From positions 1-61,248 of the forward strand of contig JBLNCA010000055.1 of NCBI GenBank assembly GCA_050260375.1: DNA of 61,248 nucleotides, read 5' to 3'. Each line of letters opens with the position of its first letter. Position 1 is the stretch's first letter. A program made the position numbers and the translations under genes. Shown here piece by piece: positions 48,260 through 56,520 of the stretch. The DNA is from DTFZ01 sp050260375 (GTDB lineage: Bacteria; Bacillota; Clostridia; Christensenellales; SZUA-584). The notes below the pieces were generated by a model. That model was given only the letters and a program-made list of their open reading frames with translations. It was not told the origin of the DNA and did not search any database.

Positions 48260-50161
48260 TTATTCAAGGCTCTTTATCCACATGTCCGCTTCCGCGTCGG
48301 ACGGCATGCGCCAATCGCCTCTTGGGGACAGCGACACGCTGCCCACTTTGGGGCCGTCGGGCATGCACGAACGCTTGAACTGCGACGCAAAGAACCTCCT
48401 GTAGAATTTTTTAAGCTGCTCTTTAATTTCATACTCGCTGTATTCGGTAAACGCCGCCTTTGCCAGCAGCAGTATCTTTTCGGGCGACATCTCAAATCGC
48501 AGCACGTAGTACATGAAAAAGTCGTTTAAATCATATTGCCCTATCTGCTTTTGCGTATCCTGCCTCTCGTCTTTGCCGGTGGGAGGCAGCAGTTCGGGCG
48601 ACGGCGGTATTGCGACTATTTCTTTGGCGATTTTGCTGAGCCTTTTGTCATCCCTTGAAACGTAAAGCACCATCTCTTTTATCAGCGTTTTGGCGACTCC
48701 CGCGTTCACGCCGTACATAGAAATCTGGTCTCCGGCGTACGTGCAAAACCCCAGCGCGAGCTCGGAAAGGTCGCCGGTGCCCACAACGAGTCCGTCTATT
48801 TGGTTGGCAAGGTCCATCAGCACCTGCGTGCGCTCGCGCGCCTGCGCGTTCTCGTACGTTATATCCGCCTGTCCGCCGTGACCCAAATCCTCAAGATGCG
48901 CTTTGGCGGCGTTTACTATGCTTATCTCCCGTAGCTCCGCGCCCGTCGCGATAACGAGCCTGCGCGCAAGGTCTTGCGTCGCCTGCGTGCTGCCGAATCC
49001 CGGCATCACCACGCCCAGCACTGCGCTGCTTTGCTTCCCCAGCCGCTTCATTGCCTCGCACGACACCATCAGAGCGAGCGCCGAATCGAGCCCGCCGGAT
49101 ACGCCTATCACCACCCGCTGCGCATGGGTGTGGCGCAGCCGCCGCATAAGCGCGGTCACCTGTATGTTGAAAACTTCGCGGCAGCGGGCGTCCCTTTTGG
49201 CAGCGTCGCCCGGCACGAACGGCATACGTTCAATCTTCCTGAATTTCGGCTCGGTTTCGCGCGCGGCAAATACTATCTTCCTGTATGACAGCCCGGGGCT
49301 TTTGGATATAAACGTGTTTTTAAGTATCCTGTCGTGCATCAGCCTATGCAGGTCTATTTCCGTAAAGCTCATATGCGGCTCAAAGCTGAACCTCTCGGAG
49401 CTCTCGAGTATGTTTCCGTTTTCCGCTATTACTATATGCCCGCCGAACACCGTATCCGTAGTCGATTCGCCCGGACCCGCGGACACGTACGCAAGGCCGC
49501 ATATATACCGCCCCGACTCCTGCTTTATCATCTCCTCGCGGTATTCGCTCTTGCCCGCGAGCTCGTTGCTAGCCGATATATTGAAAAGCAGCGTCGCGCC
49601 CGCCGTAGCCTGGTACGCATGCGGAGGGAACGGCACCCACAGATCCTCGCAAAGTTCGACGCCTACGGTGAGCCCTTTTATGTTTTCGCACTCGAACAGC
49701 AGGTCGCTGCCAAAAGGCGCTTCCTGGCCCGCTATGCTAACCACAGCGTTTTTTACGTCTATGCCCGACGCGAACCAGCGCTGCTCGTAATACTCCGAAT
49801 AGTTGGGTATGTAAGCTTTGGGCACAACGCCGAGTATGCGGCCCGACTGGAACAGCACGGCGCAGTTGTAAAGCTTGTCGGAAGAGTATACCGGCATGCC
49901 GACGATTACCAGCGCTTTCGTATTCTTCGTCTCGGATATCAGACAGCGGAGCGCCACGTCGCTCTGTTCCAGCATGCCGCGCTGCCTGAAAAGGTCGCCC
50001 AGCGTATACGACGTTATGCAAAGCTCGGGGAACGCCACTATGCTTGCGCCCTGCTCCTCGGCCTCGCCTGTCATTTTACGTATGCTGTCTTTATTCTTTA
50101 CAACATTGCCTACGGATACCGCCGGCACCGCCGCCGCTATCCTCAATAGCCCGCTGTTCAT
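48260..50161 (-). CDS. nadE: Glutamine-dependent NAD+ synthetase
   Basis: The 633-residue two-domain enzyme has an N-terminal nitrilase-type glutaminase (about 1-290) with the triad in AFPELCITSY (Glu), PKAYIPNY (Lys) and GVELCEDLW (Cys). The C-terminal ATP-pyrophosphatase domain has VIGVSGGLDSALALMV (about 348-363) and VVGTGDLSELALGFCTYAGD. It amidates nicotinate adenine dinucleotide to NAD+ using glutamine. GGAGG precedes the ATG, 53 bp after the substrate-binding gene, so they may share a transcript. Confidence 0.96.
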   Translation of the reverse strand: MNSGLLRIAAAVPAVSVGNVVKNKDSIRKMTGEAEEQGASIVAFPELCITSYTLGDLFRQRGMLEQSDVALRCLISETKNTKALVIVGMPVYSSDKLYNCAVLFQSGRILGVVPKAYIPNYSEYYEQRWFASGIDVKNAVVSIAGQEAPFGSDLLFECENIKGLTVGVELCEDLWVPFPPHAYQATAGATLLFNISASNELAGKSEYREEMIKQESGRYICGLAYVSAGPGESTTDTVFGGHIVIAENGNILESSERFSFEPHMSFTEIDLHRLMHDRILKNTFISKSPGLSYRKIVFAARETEPKFRKIERMPFVPGDAAKRDARCREVFNIQVTALMRRLRHTHAQRVVIGVSGGLDSALALMVSCEAMKRLGKQSSAVLGVVMPGFGSTQATQDLARRLVIATGAELREISIVNAAKAHLEDLGHGGQADITYENAQARERTQVLMDLANQIDGLVVGTGDLSELALGFCTYAGDQISMYGVNAGVAKTLIKEMVLYVSRDDKRLSKIAKEIVAIPPSPELLPPTGKDERQDTQKQIGQYDLNDFFMYYVLRFEMSPEKILLLAKAAFTEYSEYEIKEQLKKFYRRFFASQFKRSCMPDGPKVGSVSLSPRGDWRMPSDAEADMWIKSLE

Positions 50162-50214
50162 GTTTTCCTCCGTTTCACTGGCTGCTTTATTTCTCGAAAA
50201 AAGCGTCCTATATA

Positions 50215-51099
50215 TTAATCGATAAGTTCGCTATAATCCACAAGCTCGTATTTTTCGAGCAGCGCCGAAATAGTGCCGTCGTTTTTCATCTCCGACAGGC
50301 AATCGTTCACCACGTCTATAAACACGCCCAATGTCCCTCTTACCTGCACGCAGTAGCTTATCGGCATGAACCGTTCGGGCAGTATAAGCATGCCCGCCTT
50401 GCCGAAAAGCTTTAAATTTATCTCGTTTGCGCATACTGCGCTTACAAAGCCGTCCTTTAACGCCTCTATCGCCTCGGGGTACGACGCGTAAATCTTGACG
50501 AACGCCTGTATGCCGCTTTGCGAAAGATACTCGTCAAGGTATGTAAGGTTCTTGTTATCCTTTTGCTTCGTCGCGGGATACGTACCCTGTATCACCGCTA
50601 TCTTTCCTCCGTTTAAGCCGTCCTCGCTCGTCATTTCACCTTCGCGCACTAAAAACGCGCATGCGTCGGAAAAGTAGACTTGCGAATAATTTATGCCTGA
50701 CGCCGAGCCTTTAACGGACGCGCCCAGCGAAATATCCAGCTTTTCCTGCTGCAGCATAGAGTCTTTAGTCTCCGAATTGACGCTTACGAAGTTTATTATT
50801 ACTCCACCGTCCGAAAACAGCCGCTTTGCCAGCTCGTCCGCTATATCCTTTTCAAGGCCGGTGTATGTCTTAGTCTGTTCGTCGTACAAGCAGAGCGTGC
50901 CTATGTCGCCGCGCAGGCCTATGTTGAAAACGCCAGCTTTCGCAACGGCGTCGACTGCCGACTGCTTCTCTGCCGCTTTTTTGTTTGCCGACGCTATAAG
51001 CGCAATTATAACTATAGCGATCACAACCACCACCGCCGCGACCGCTATTTTAAAATACTTTTTGTTTAAATTAAAAAGACGGTTTCTTCCTGCTCTCAA
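50215..51099 (-). CDS. Family 3 solute-binding protein (amino-acid type), membrane-anchored
   Basis: A protein of about 294 residues with one N-terminal hydrophobic helix (about 15-38) and no lipobox Cys, then a type II periplasmic-binding fold: GVFNIGLRGDIGTLCLYDEQ, GLEKDIADELAKRLF, KLDISLGASV, KIAVIQGTYP and a late FIDVVNDCLSEMKNDGTISA. It resembles amino-acid or cystine SBPs, or the sensor part of related receptors. No permease or ATPase genes are adjacent. The TTG at 51099 has GGAG upstream; a TTG at 51117 is the alternative. Confidence 0.75.
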   Translation of the reverse strand: MRAGRNRLFNLNKKYFKIAVAAVVVVIAIVIIALIASANKKAAEKQSAVDAVAKAGVFNIGLRGDIGTLCLYDEQTKTYTGLEKDIADELAKRLFSDGGVIINFVSVNSETKDSMLQQEKLDISLGASVKGSASGINYSQVYFSDACAFLVREGEMTSEDGLNGGKIAVIQGTYPATKQKDNKNLTYLDEYLSQSGIQAFVKIYASYPEAIEALKDGFVSAVCANEINLKLFGKAGMLILPERFMPISYCVQVRGTLGVFIDVVNDCLSEMKNDGTISALLEKYELVDYSELID

Positions 51100-51188
51100 A
51101 TTGCTCCATCCCCGCAAGGTTACTGTTTACCAGATTGTACAATATTATACCGGAGCGTTCAATAGTTTATATTCCCCCCCGCTTATAT

Positions 51189-51318
51189 GGAGCCGAAGAC
51201 GAGCGCACCCAGTGGGTGGTAAAGCGAGTCGGAGGCTCTGTAAGCAAAGGAGACTGCAGAACAATAGTATCAGGCGACTATTGTGAACAGAGGAAGGCAG
51301 CGCAAAGCGAATGAGGGG
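51189..51318. repeat. Repeat module GAGCCGAAGACGAGC
   Basis: A 130-bp ORF-less module begins GAGCCGAAGACGAGCGCACC and contains the hairpin ACAATAGT/ACTATTGT (51262-51285). Its first 25 bases recur at 51454-51478, fused to a truncated CTTCCCC repeat. The start of the gap (51118-51188) holds nothing recognisable. Confidence 0.7.
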
Positions 51319-51339
51319 ATATTATGCTCATCTCTTATA

Positions 51340-51390
51340 CACCTCATCAGTCGCCTTTCGGCGACAGCTTCTCCTCAAGGAGAAGCCTTT
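51340..51390 (-). repeat. CTTCTCC palindromic repeat (copy d, inverted)
   Basis: On the minus strand GGCTTCTCCTTGAGGAGAAG, the small stem GTCGCC-GAAA-GGCGAC, and the end TGATGAGGTG. Same module as 557-610. Confidence 0.8.
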
Positions 51391-51437
51391 AAAGCTTTTC
51401 TCCTACTCTAAAAGTGAAACAAAGCGACCCAGTAATA

Positions 51438-51539
51438 GCCTTCCCCTTAAAGGGGGCCGAAGACGAGCGCACCCAGTGGATGATGAAGTCAGCCTTCCCC
51501 TTGAGGGGAAGGTGGCGCGCAGCGCCGGATGAGGTGTTA
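51438..51539 (+). repeat. Chimeric and complete CTTCCCC repeats (copies e, f)
   Basis: 51438-51490 begins with the CTTCCCC half-hairpin but switches into the GCCGAAGACGAGC module. 51491-51539 is a complete unit: CCTTCCCC-TTGA-GGGGAAGG, GGCGC-GCA-GCGCC and GGATGAGGTG. It ends about 25 bp from gyrA. Confidence 0.8.
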
Positions 51540-51565
51540 CGCCTCCCTCTTTAAAGGTACGATTC

Positions 51566-54052
51566 TTATTCCTCACCCTGCTGCGGCTGCGCTTGCTGTG
51601 CTTCGTCCGCAGCTTCGTCGTCCGAGTCCTCGTCCGGCTTTACAAGCGCCACCGATACCACGCGCGAATCTTCGCTCAAGCTCATAAGCCGCACGCCCTG
51701 CGTGTCGCGGCCGATTACGCTTATATCGCTTAACTTCATGCGTATTATTACGCCCGCGTCGTTTATTATCATAAGGTCCTCGCTGCCGTCCACGACTTTC
51801 AGCGTGCACATGCTGCCAGTCTTTTCGGTAACGCGCAGCGTCTTTACGCCTATGCCGCCCCTGTGCTGCAGGTTGTATTCGGAAATAGGCGTGCGCTTGC
51901 CGTAGCCGTTCTCGGATATTACGAGCACCTCGCCTTCCGGCTGCACTTTAGCCATGCCTACTACGCTGTCGCCCTCGCGCAGCGTTATTGCCTTTACGCC
52001 CATGGCGCCCCTGCCCATATCGCGCACGTCCTCTTCCGAGAACATTACGCACATGCCGTTTGCCGTGCCTATGATAATGTTGTCGCTGCCGCTCGTCTCG
52101 AGCACGCCTATTAGCTCGTCGCCCTCGCGCATGCTTATCGCAATAAGCCCGCTTTGGCGTATGTTCCTGAATTCGCTTACCCGCGTCTTTTTAATGAGGC
52201 CGTTCTTCGTCGCGAGCACGAGCATTGCCGTAGAGTCGTAAGTGCGCGCGGCGAGCACCGCGGATACCTTCTCGTCCGCGTCAAGCTGCAGCAGGTTTAC
52301 TATAGCCATGCCCTTCGCAGTGCGACCCGTTTCGGGCAGGTCGTAGCACTTGCGGCGGTATACCTTGCCCTTGTTGGTAAAGAACAGCAGGTTCGAGTGC
52401 GTCGACGTAACAAGTACATGCTCCGCGAAGTCCTCCTCGCGAGTGGAAAGCCCCGTTACGCCGCGGCCGCCTCTGCGCTGCGTCCTGTACGTATCCGAAG
52501 GCAGGCGCTTTATGTACCCGAAGTGCGTCAGCGTCACTACCATCTCCTCTTCCTGTATCAGTTCGTCGAGGTCTATGTCGTCCGCGCTGAACGTTATCTC
52601 GGTGCGGCGCTCGTTAGAGTACTTATCCTTTATCTCCAACAGCTCCTGCTTTATTATGTCGAGCACCATCTGCGGCGACGCAAGTATGCTCTTTAAGTAC
52701 GCTATGCGCTCCAGAAGCTTCCTGTATTCCTCGAGTATCTTGTCGCGCTCGAGCCCGGTGAGCCTTTGCAGCCGCATGTCGAGTATCGCCTGCGCCTGTA
52801 TCTGCGTTAAGCCGAACCTTGACATGAGCGAATCCCTCGCAGTGGGCACGTCGGGCGATTTCTTGATCATATCGACTATTTCGTCGATGTTGTCGAGCGC
52901 TATTATAAGGCCTTCGAGTATGTGAGCCCGCGCCTCCGCCTTTTCCAGCTCGAACTTCGTGCGGCGCACTATTACCGTCTTTTGATGCTCAAGATAATGG
53001 TAAAGTATCTCTTTTAGGTTAAGCACTTTGGGCTCGCCGTCCACAAGCGCCAGCATAATAACGCCGAACGTTTCCTGCATCTGCGTGTGCTTATACAGCC
53101 TGTTGAGTATTACGTTAGAGTTCACGTCGCGCTTTAATTCTATGACTATGCGCATACCCGTTTTGTCGCTCTCGTCGCGTATGTCTGATATGCCCTCAAG
53201 GCTCTTATCCTGCACAAGCTCGGCTATGCGCGCAATAAGCGCCGCCTTGTTCACCTGGTAGGGTATCTCGGTTACAATTATGCGCTGTCTGCCCGCCTTG
53301 AACTCCTCTATCTCGGCCTTTGCGCGCACGCATATCTTGCCTCGGCCCGTGTTGTATGCCTGCGTTATGCCCGCAGTGCCCATTATTATGCCGCCGGTGG
53401 GGAAGTCGGGGCCCTTTATGTGCTCCATTAAATCGTCCACGGTGCATTCCGGGTCGTCTATAAGGCGCACCGCCGCGTCAATAGTCTCGCCGAGGTTATG
53501 CGGCGGTATGTTGGTCGCCATGCCTACCGCTATGCCGCCCGTGCCGTTAACCAGAAGGTTCGGGAACTTTGAGGGAAGCACGGAGGGCTGCATAAGCGTC
53601 TCGTCGAAATTGGGGTAAAAATCCACCGTGTTCTTGTCAAGATCGCGCAGAAGCTCCATGCATATAGGCGAGAGCCGCGCCTCGGTGTAACGCATAGCCG
53701 CAGGCGAGTCTCCGTCCACGCTGCCGAAGTTGCCGTGCCCTTCCACCAGAGGGTGGCGTATCGAGAAATCCTGAGCCATGCGCACCATCGAAAGGTACAC
53801 GGCGCTGTCTCCGTGTGGATGGTACTTGCCGAGCACGTCGCCCACTATCCTCGCGCTCTTTCTGAACGGCTTGTCGGGCGAGAGCCCCAGTTCGTTCATA
53901 GAAAAGAGTATCCTTCTGTGCACCGGCTTTAAGCCGTCCCTCACGTCGGGCAGCGCGCGGTTTATTATTACCGCCATCGCGTACGATATGAAAGACGTCT
54001 TCATCTCTTTTTCAATATCTATAGGCTGAATTGCTTTTCTTGTGTTGTCCAA
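51566..54052 (-). CDS. gyrA: DNA gyrase subunit A
   Basis: The 828-residue GyrA has the catalytic Tyr122 in AMRYTEARLS and the GyrA box QRRGGRGV near residue 520, followed by a six-bladed DNA-wrapping domain and an acidic/Gln-rich tail. Numbering coincides with E. coli. In the quinolone-determining region HPHGDSAVYLSMVR, Ser83 is retained but position 87, normally Asp or Glu, is Leu. The gene follows gyrB by 18 bp. Confidence 0.97.
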   Translation of the reverse strand: MDNTRKAIQPIDIEKEMKTSFISYAMAVIINRALPDVRDGLKPVHRRILFSMNELGLSPDKPFRKSARIVGDVLGKYHPHGDSAVYLSMVRMAQDFSIRHPLVEGHGNFGSVDGDSPAAMRYTEARLSPICMELLRDLDKNTVDFYPNFDETLMQPSVLPSKFPNLLVNGTGGIAVGMATNIPPHNLGETIDAAVRLIDDPECTVDDLMEHIKGPDFPTGGIIMGTAGITQAYNTGRGKICVRAKAEIEEFKAGRQRIIVTEIPYQVNKAALIARIAELVQDKSLEGISDIRDESDKTGMRIVIELKRDVNSNVILNRLYKHTQMQETFGVIMLALVDGEPKVLNLKEILYHYLEHQKTVIVRRTKFELEKAEARAHILEGLIIALDNIDEIVDMIKKSPDVPTARDSLMSRFGLTQIQAQAILDMRLQRLTGLERDKILEEYRKLLERIAYLKSILASPQMVLDIIKQELLEIKDKYSNERRTEITFSADDIDLDELIQEEEMVVTLTHFGYIKRLPSDTYRTQRRGGRGVTGLSTREEDFAEHVLVTSTHSNLLFFTNKGKVYRRKCYDLPETGRTAKGMAIVNLLQLDADEKVSAVLAARTYDSTAMLVLATKNGLIKKTRVSEFRNIRQSGLIAISMREGDELIGVLETSGSDNIIIGTANGMCVMFSEEDVRDMGRGAMGVKAITLREGDSVVGMAKVQPEGEVLVISENGYGKRTPISEYNLQHRGGIGVKTLRVTEKTGSMCTLKVVDGSEDLMIINDAGVIIRMKLSDISVIGRDTQGVRLMSLSEDSRVVSVALVKPDEDSDDEAADEAQQAQPQQGEE

Positions 54053-54070
54053 AATATTTCACCTCAAAAT

Positions 54071-55978
54071 TTATACGTCAAGATTCACTACGAGCTTGGC
54101 GTTCTGTTCAATAAATTCCTTGCGCGGCTCGACCTGGTCGCCCATCAGTATGGTAAATATCTCTTCGGCTTCTATAGCGTTCTGCACAGACACCTGCAGA
54201 AGCGTCCTGTTCTCGGGGTCCATCGTAGTCTCCCATAGCTGCTCGGGGTTCATCTCCCCAAGGCCTTTATAGCGCTGTATCGTCGCGCCCTCCTTGCCTA
54301 TCTCGGCAAGGTACTTTTCCAGCTCCGCGTCGCTGTAAAGGTATTTTTCCGCCTTGTTCTTGGAAACCTTATATAGAGGCGGCTGAGCTATATATACATG
54401 CCCCGCTTCTATCAGCTGTTTCATATACCGGTAGAAGAACGTTAAAAGGAGTATCCTTATATGGCTTCCGTCCACGTCGGCGTCCGTCATGCAAATTATG
54501 CGTTTGTAGCGCAGCTTCGACACGTCGAAATCCTCGCCTATGCCGGCGCCGAAAGCAGTGGCCATAGCCTTTATCTCCGCGTTGGCAAGCGCCTTGTCCT
54601 GCCGCGTCTTCTCAACGTTTAGTATCTTGCCTCTTAAAGGCAGTATGGCCTGAAAGCGCCGGTCGCGGCCCTGCTTCGCGCTGCCTCCCGCGCTGTCGCC
54701 TTCCACGATGAATATCTCGCACTTTTCAGGGTCCGTCTCGCTGCAGTCCGCAAGCTTGCCGGGCAGCGACGCGCTCTCCAGCGCGGACTTCCTCCTCGTC
54801 AGCTCCCGCGCCTTCCTCGCGGCCTCGCGCGCGTGCTGCGCGACAAGGCACTTGTTTAATATTTCCCTGGCTGTTGACGGATTCTCCTCAAGGAACGCGC
54901 GCAGCTCTTCCGCCAGCGCGTTATCCACAAGCGGCCTTATCTCGCTGTTGCCGAGCTTAGTTTTCGTCTGCCCCTCAAACTGCGGGTTTGTAAGCTTTAC
55001 GCTGATTATCGCGGTGAGCCCTTCCCTTATATCCTCGCCAGAAAGGTTCTCTTCCTTTTCTTTTAGCAGCCCGAACCTGCGCGCGTAGTCGTTCATCACC
55101 CGCGTAAGCCCCGACTTGAAGCCCATAAGATGCGAGCCGCCCTCGTGCGTAGGTATGTTGTTCGCGAACGTGTATATGTTCTCGTTATAGGAGTCGTTGT
55201 ACTGCATCGCTATCTCAACGATAGTGGTGTCTTTCTCGGACCTCATGTATATAGGCTCGGGGTGTAGGGGAGTTTTGTTTTTGTTGAGATATTTCACAAA
55301 CTCAATTATGCCGCCTTCGAACTGGTAGTCGCTCTCCTTGCCTGTACGCGCGTCGGTTATTTTTATGCGCACGCCCTTATTAAGGAACGCGAGTTCACGA
55401 AGCCTGCTTTTTAATGTGTCGAATTCGAAATCAACGGTCTCGAATATCTCGCCGTCGGGCCAGAATTGTATTATCGTGCCGGTGCCGTCCGTCTCGCCCG
55501 TTACCTGTATATCGCTCTCCGCCACGCCGCGCGAAAAGTGCATCGAGTATATCTTTCCGTCGCGCTTTACCGAAGCAACAAGCTTTTTTGAAAGCGCGTT
55601 CACTACGGATACGCCCACGCCGTGCAGCCCGCCCGACACCTTGTAGCCGTTGCCGCCGAATTTGCCGCCCGCGTGCAGCATGGTAAGCGCTACCTCCAGC
55701 GTTGACTTTCCAACCTTAGGGTGTATCTCCACCGGTATGCCGCGGCCGTTGTCTTCCACGCGTACGCTCCCGTCCTCCATTATCGTGACGGAAATCAGGT
55801 CGCAGTAGCCCGCCATCGCCTCGTCCACCGAGTTGTCGACAACCTCGTAAACAAGGTGGTGAAGCCCGCGCGAGTCCGTTGAACCTATGTACATTCCCGG
55901 CCGTTTGCGCACGGGTTCCAAGCCCTCAAGAACCTGTATCTGAGAAGCGTCGTAGTTGTTTTCCGTTGTTATGTTCAT
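54071..55978 (-). CDS. gyrB: DNA gyrase subunit B
   Basis: The 635-residue GyrB has the GHKL ATPase domain (YEVVDNSVDEAMAG, VEDNGRGIPV, GLHGVGVSVVNALS), the transducer and the TOPRIM domain (IVEGDSAGGSAKQGRD, MTDADVDGSHIR, QRYKGLGEMN). It powers negative supercoiling with GyrA. It overlaps no gene and follows remB by 30 bp. Confidence 0.97.
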   Translation of the reverse strand: MNITTENNYDASQIQVLEGLEPVRKRPGMYIGSTDSRGLHHLVYEVVDNSVDEAMAGYCDLISVTIMEDGSVRVEDNGRGIPVEIHPKVGKSTLEVALTMLHAGGKFGGNGYKVSGGLHGVGVSVVNALSKKLVASVKRDGKIYSMHFSRGVAESDIQVTGETDGTGTIIQFWPDGEIFETVDFEFDTLKSRLRELAFLNKGVRIKITDARTGKESDYQFEGGIIEFVKYLNKNKTPLHPEPIYMRSEKDTTIVEIAMQYNDSYNENIYTFANNIPTHEGGSHLMGFKSGLTRVMNDYARRFGLLKEKEENLSGEDIREGLTAIISVKLTNPQFEGQTKTKLGNSEIRPLVDNALAEELRAFLEENPSTAREILNKCLVAQHAREAARKARELTRRKSALESASLPGKLADCSETDPEKCEIFIVEGDSAGGSAKQGRDRRFQAILPLRGKILNVEKTRQDKALANAEIKAMATAFGAGIGEDFDVSKLRYKRIICMTDADVDGSHIRILLLTFFYRYMKQLIEAGHVYIAQPPLYKVSKNKAEKYLYSDAELEKYLAEIGKEGATIQRYKGLGEMNPEQLWETTMDPENRTLLQVSVQNAIEAEEIFTILMGDQVEPRKEFIEQNAKLVVNLDV

Positions 55979-56008
55979 GTTTTCTCCTTAATCTATAGAA
56001 AATTAAAA

Positions 56009-56257
56009 TTATGACCTTGAACGTTTATACAGCGTTGCGGGTGAAATGGGCGAATAATATATAAAAAACTTATCGAGGAATCGCGTAACGACTATGGATT
56101 TTATGTTATACTTCTCTATGTAAATATTGTGCGCCGAGTCTCCGAGTTTTTTGAGCGCGTTGTTCGTATCGTCGTTGGTCTTTGCTTCTTTGTAGTCGAG
56201 TATGAGCACTACGTCCTTAAGCGGCACCATCGCGTCTTTTCCTATGTGCAGCACCAT
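56009..56257 (-). CDS. remB: RemB/YaaB (DUF370) regulator
   Basis: An 82-residue DUF370 protein starting MVLHIGKDAMVPLKDVVLIL, the usual start of RemB/YaaB, with SIVVTRFLDKFFIYYSPISP near the end. RemA/RemB are DNA-binding or matrix-gene regulators in Bacillus. The gene lies directly upstream of gyrB as in the conserved recF-remB-gyrB-gyrA order, though recF is missing here. The ATG at 56257 has AGGAG upstream. Confidence 0.85.
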   Translation of the reverse strand: MVLHIGKDAMVPLKDVVLILDYKEAKTNDDTNNALKKLGDSAHNIYIEKYNIKSIVVTRFLDKFFIYYSPISPATLYKRSRS

Positions 56258-56459
56258 CAATTCTCCTGCTTTCTTTTAAAATGCCCATAAAGCGACTTTA
56301 TGGGAAACCAGAAATAAATCTACTATATATTATATATATTATATCAAAATCTTTGGATATTAAAAGAGGAAAATGAATTTCATTCGCAATTTATCCACAA
56401 TAATTTGGTTTATTTCCGAACGTTTCATCTTTCGTCCTGTTTTTTATCTGTCTTTTCTA
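56258..56459. other. AT-rich gap upstream of remB-gyrB-gyrA with DnaA box
   Basis: It contains the hairpin CCCATAAAG-CGA-CTTTATGGG (56284-56304) in the leader of remB, a run of TATAAT-like hexamers (about 56320-56345) that probably carry the gyrase promoter, and one perfect DnaA box TTATCCACA (56391-56399). Confidence 0.5.
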
Positions 56460-56488
56460 TTGTGCGCGGCTCAAAATGCATATATACT
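56460..56488 (+). promoter_or_regulatory. Promoter of purL
   Basis: TTGTGC, 17 bp, TATACT; the predicted start near 56495 lies after an in-frame ATG at 56476, which fixes the real purL start at 56521. No PurR box or purine riboswitch is visible. Confidence 0.7.
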
Positions 56489-56520
56489 CTGTTTATTATA
56501 AGCATTATCAGGAGACACGA

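Noticed and set aside
48274..48283. DnaA box in nadE, and another in gyrB near 54924
   Set aside because: Single TTATCCACA matches inside coding regions are expected by chance over 61 kb; they are not clustered.
49334..50149. 271-codon plus-strand ORF
   Set aside because: It is antisense to nadE, low in complexity and rich in Arg/Tyr/His.
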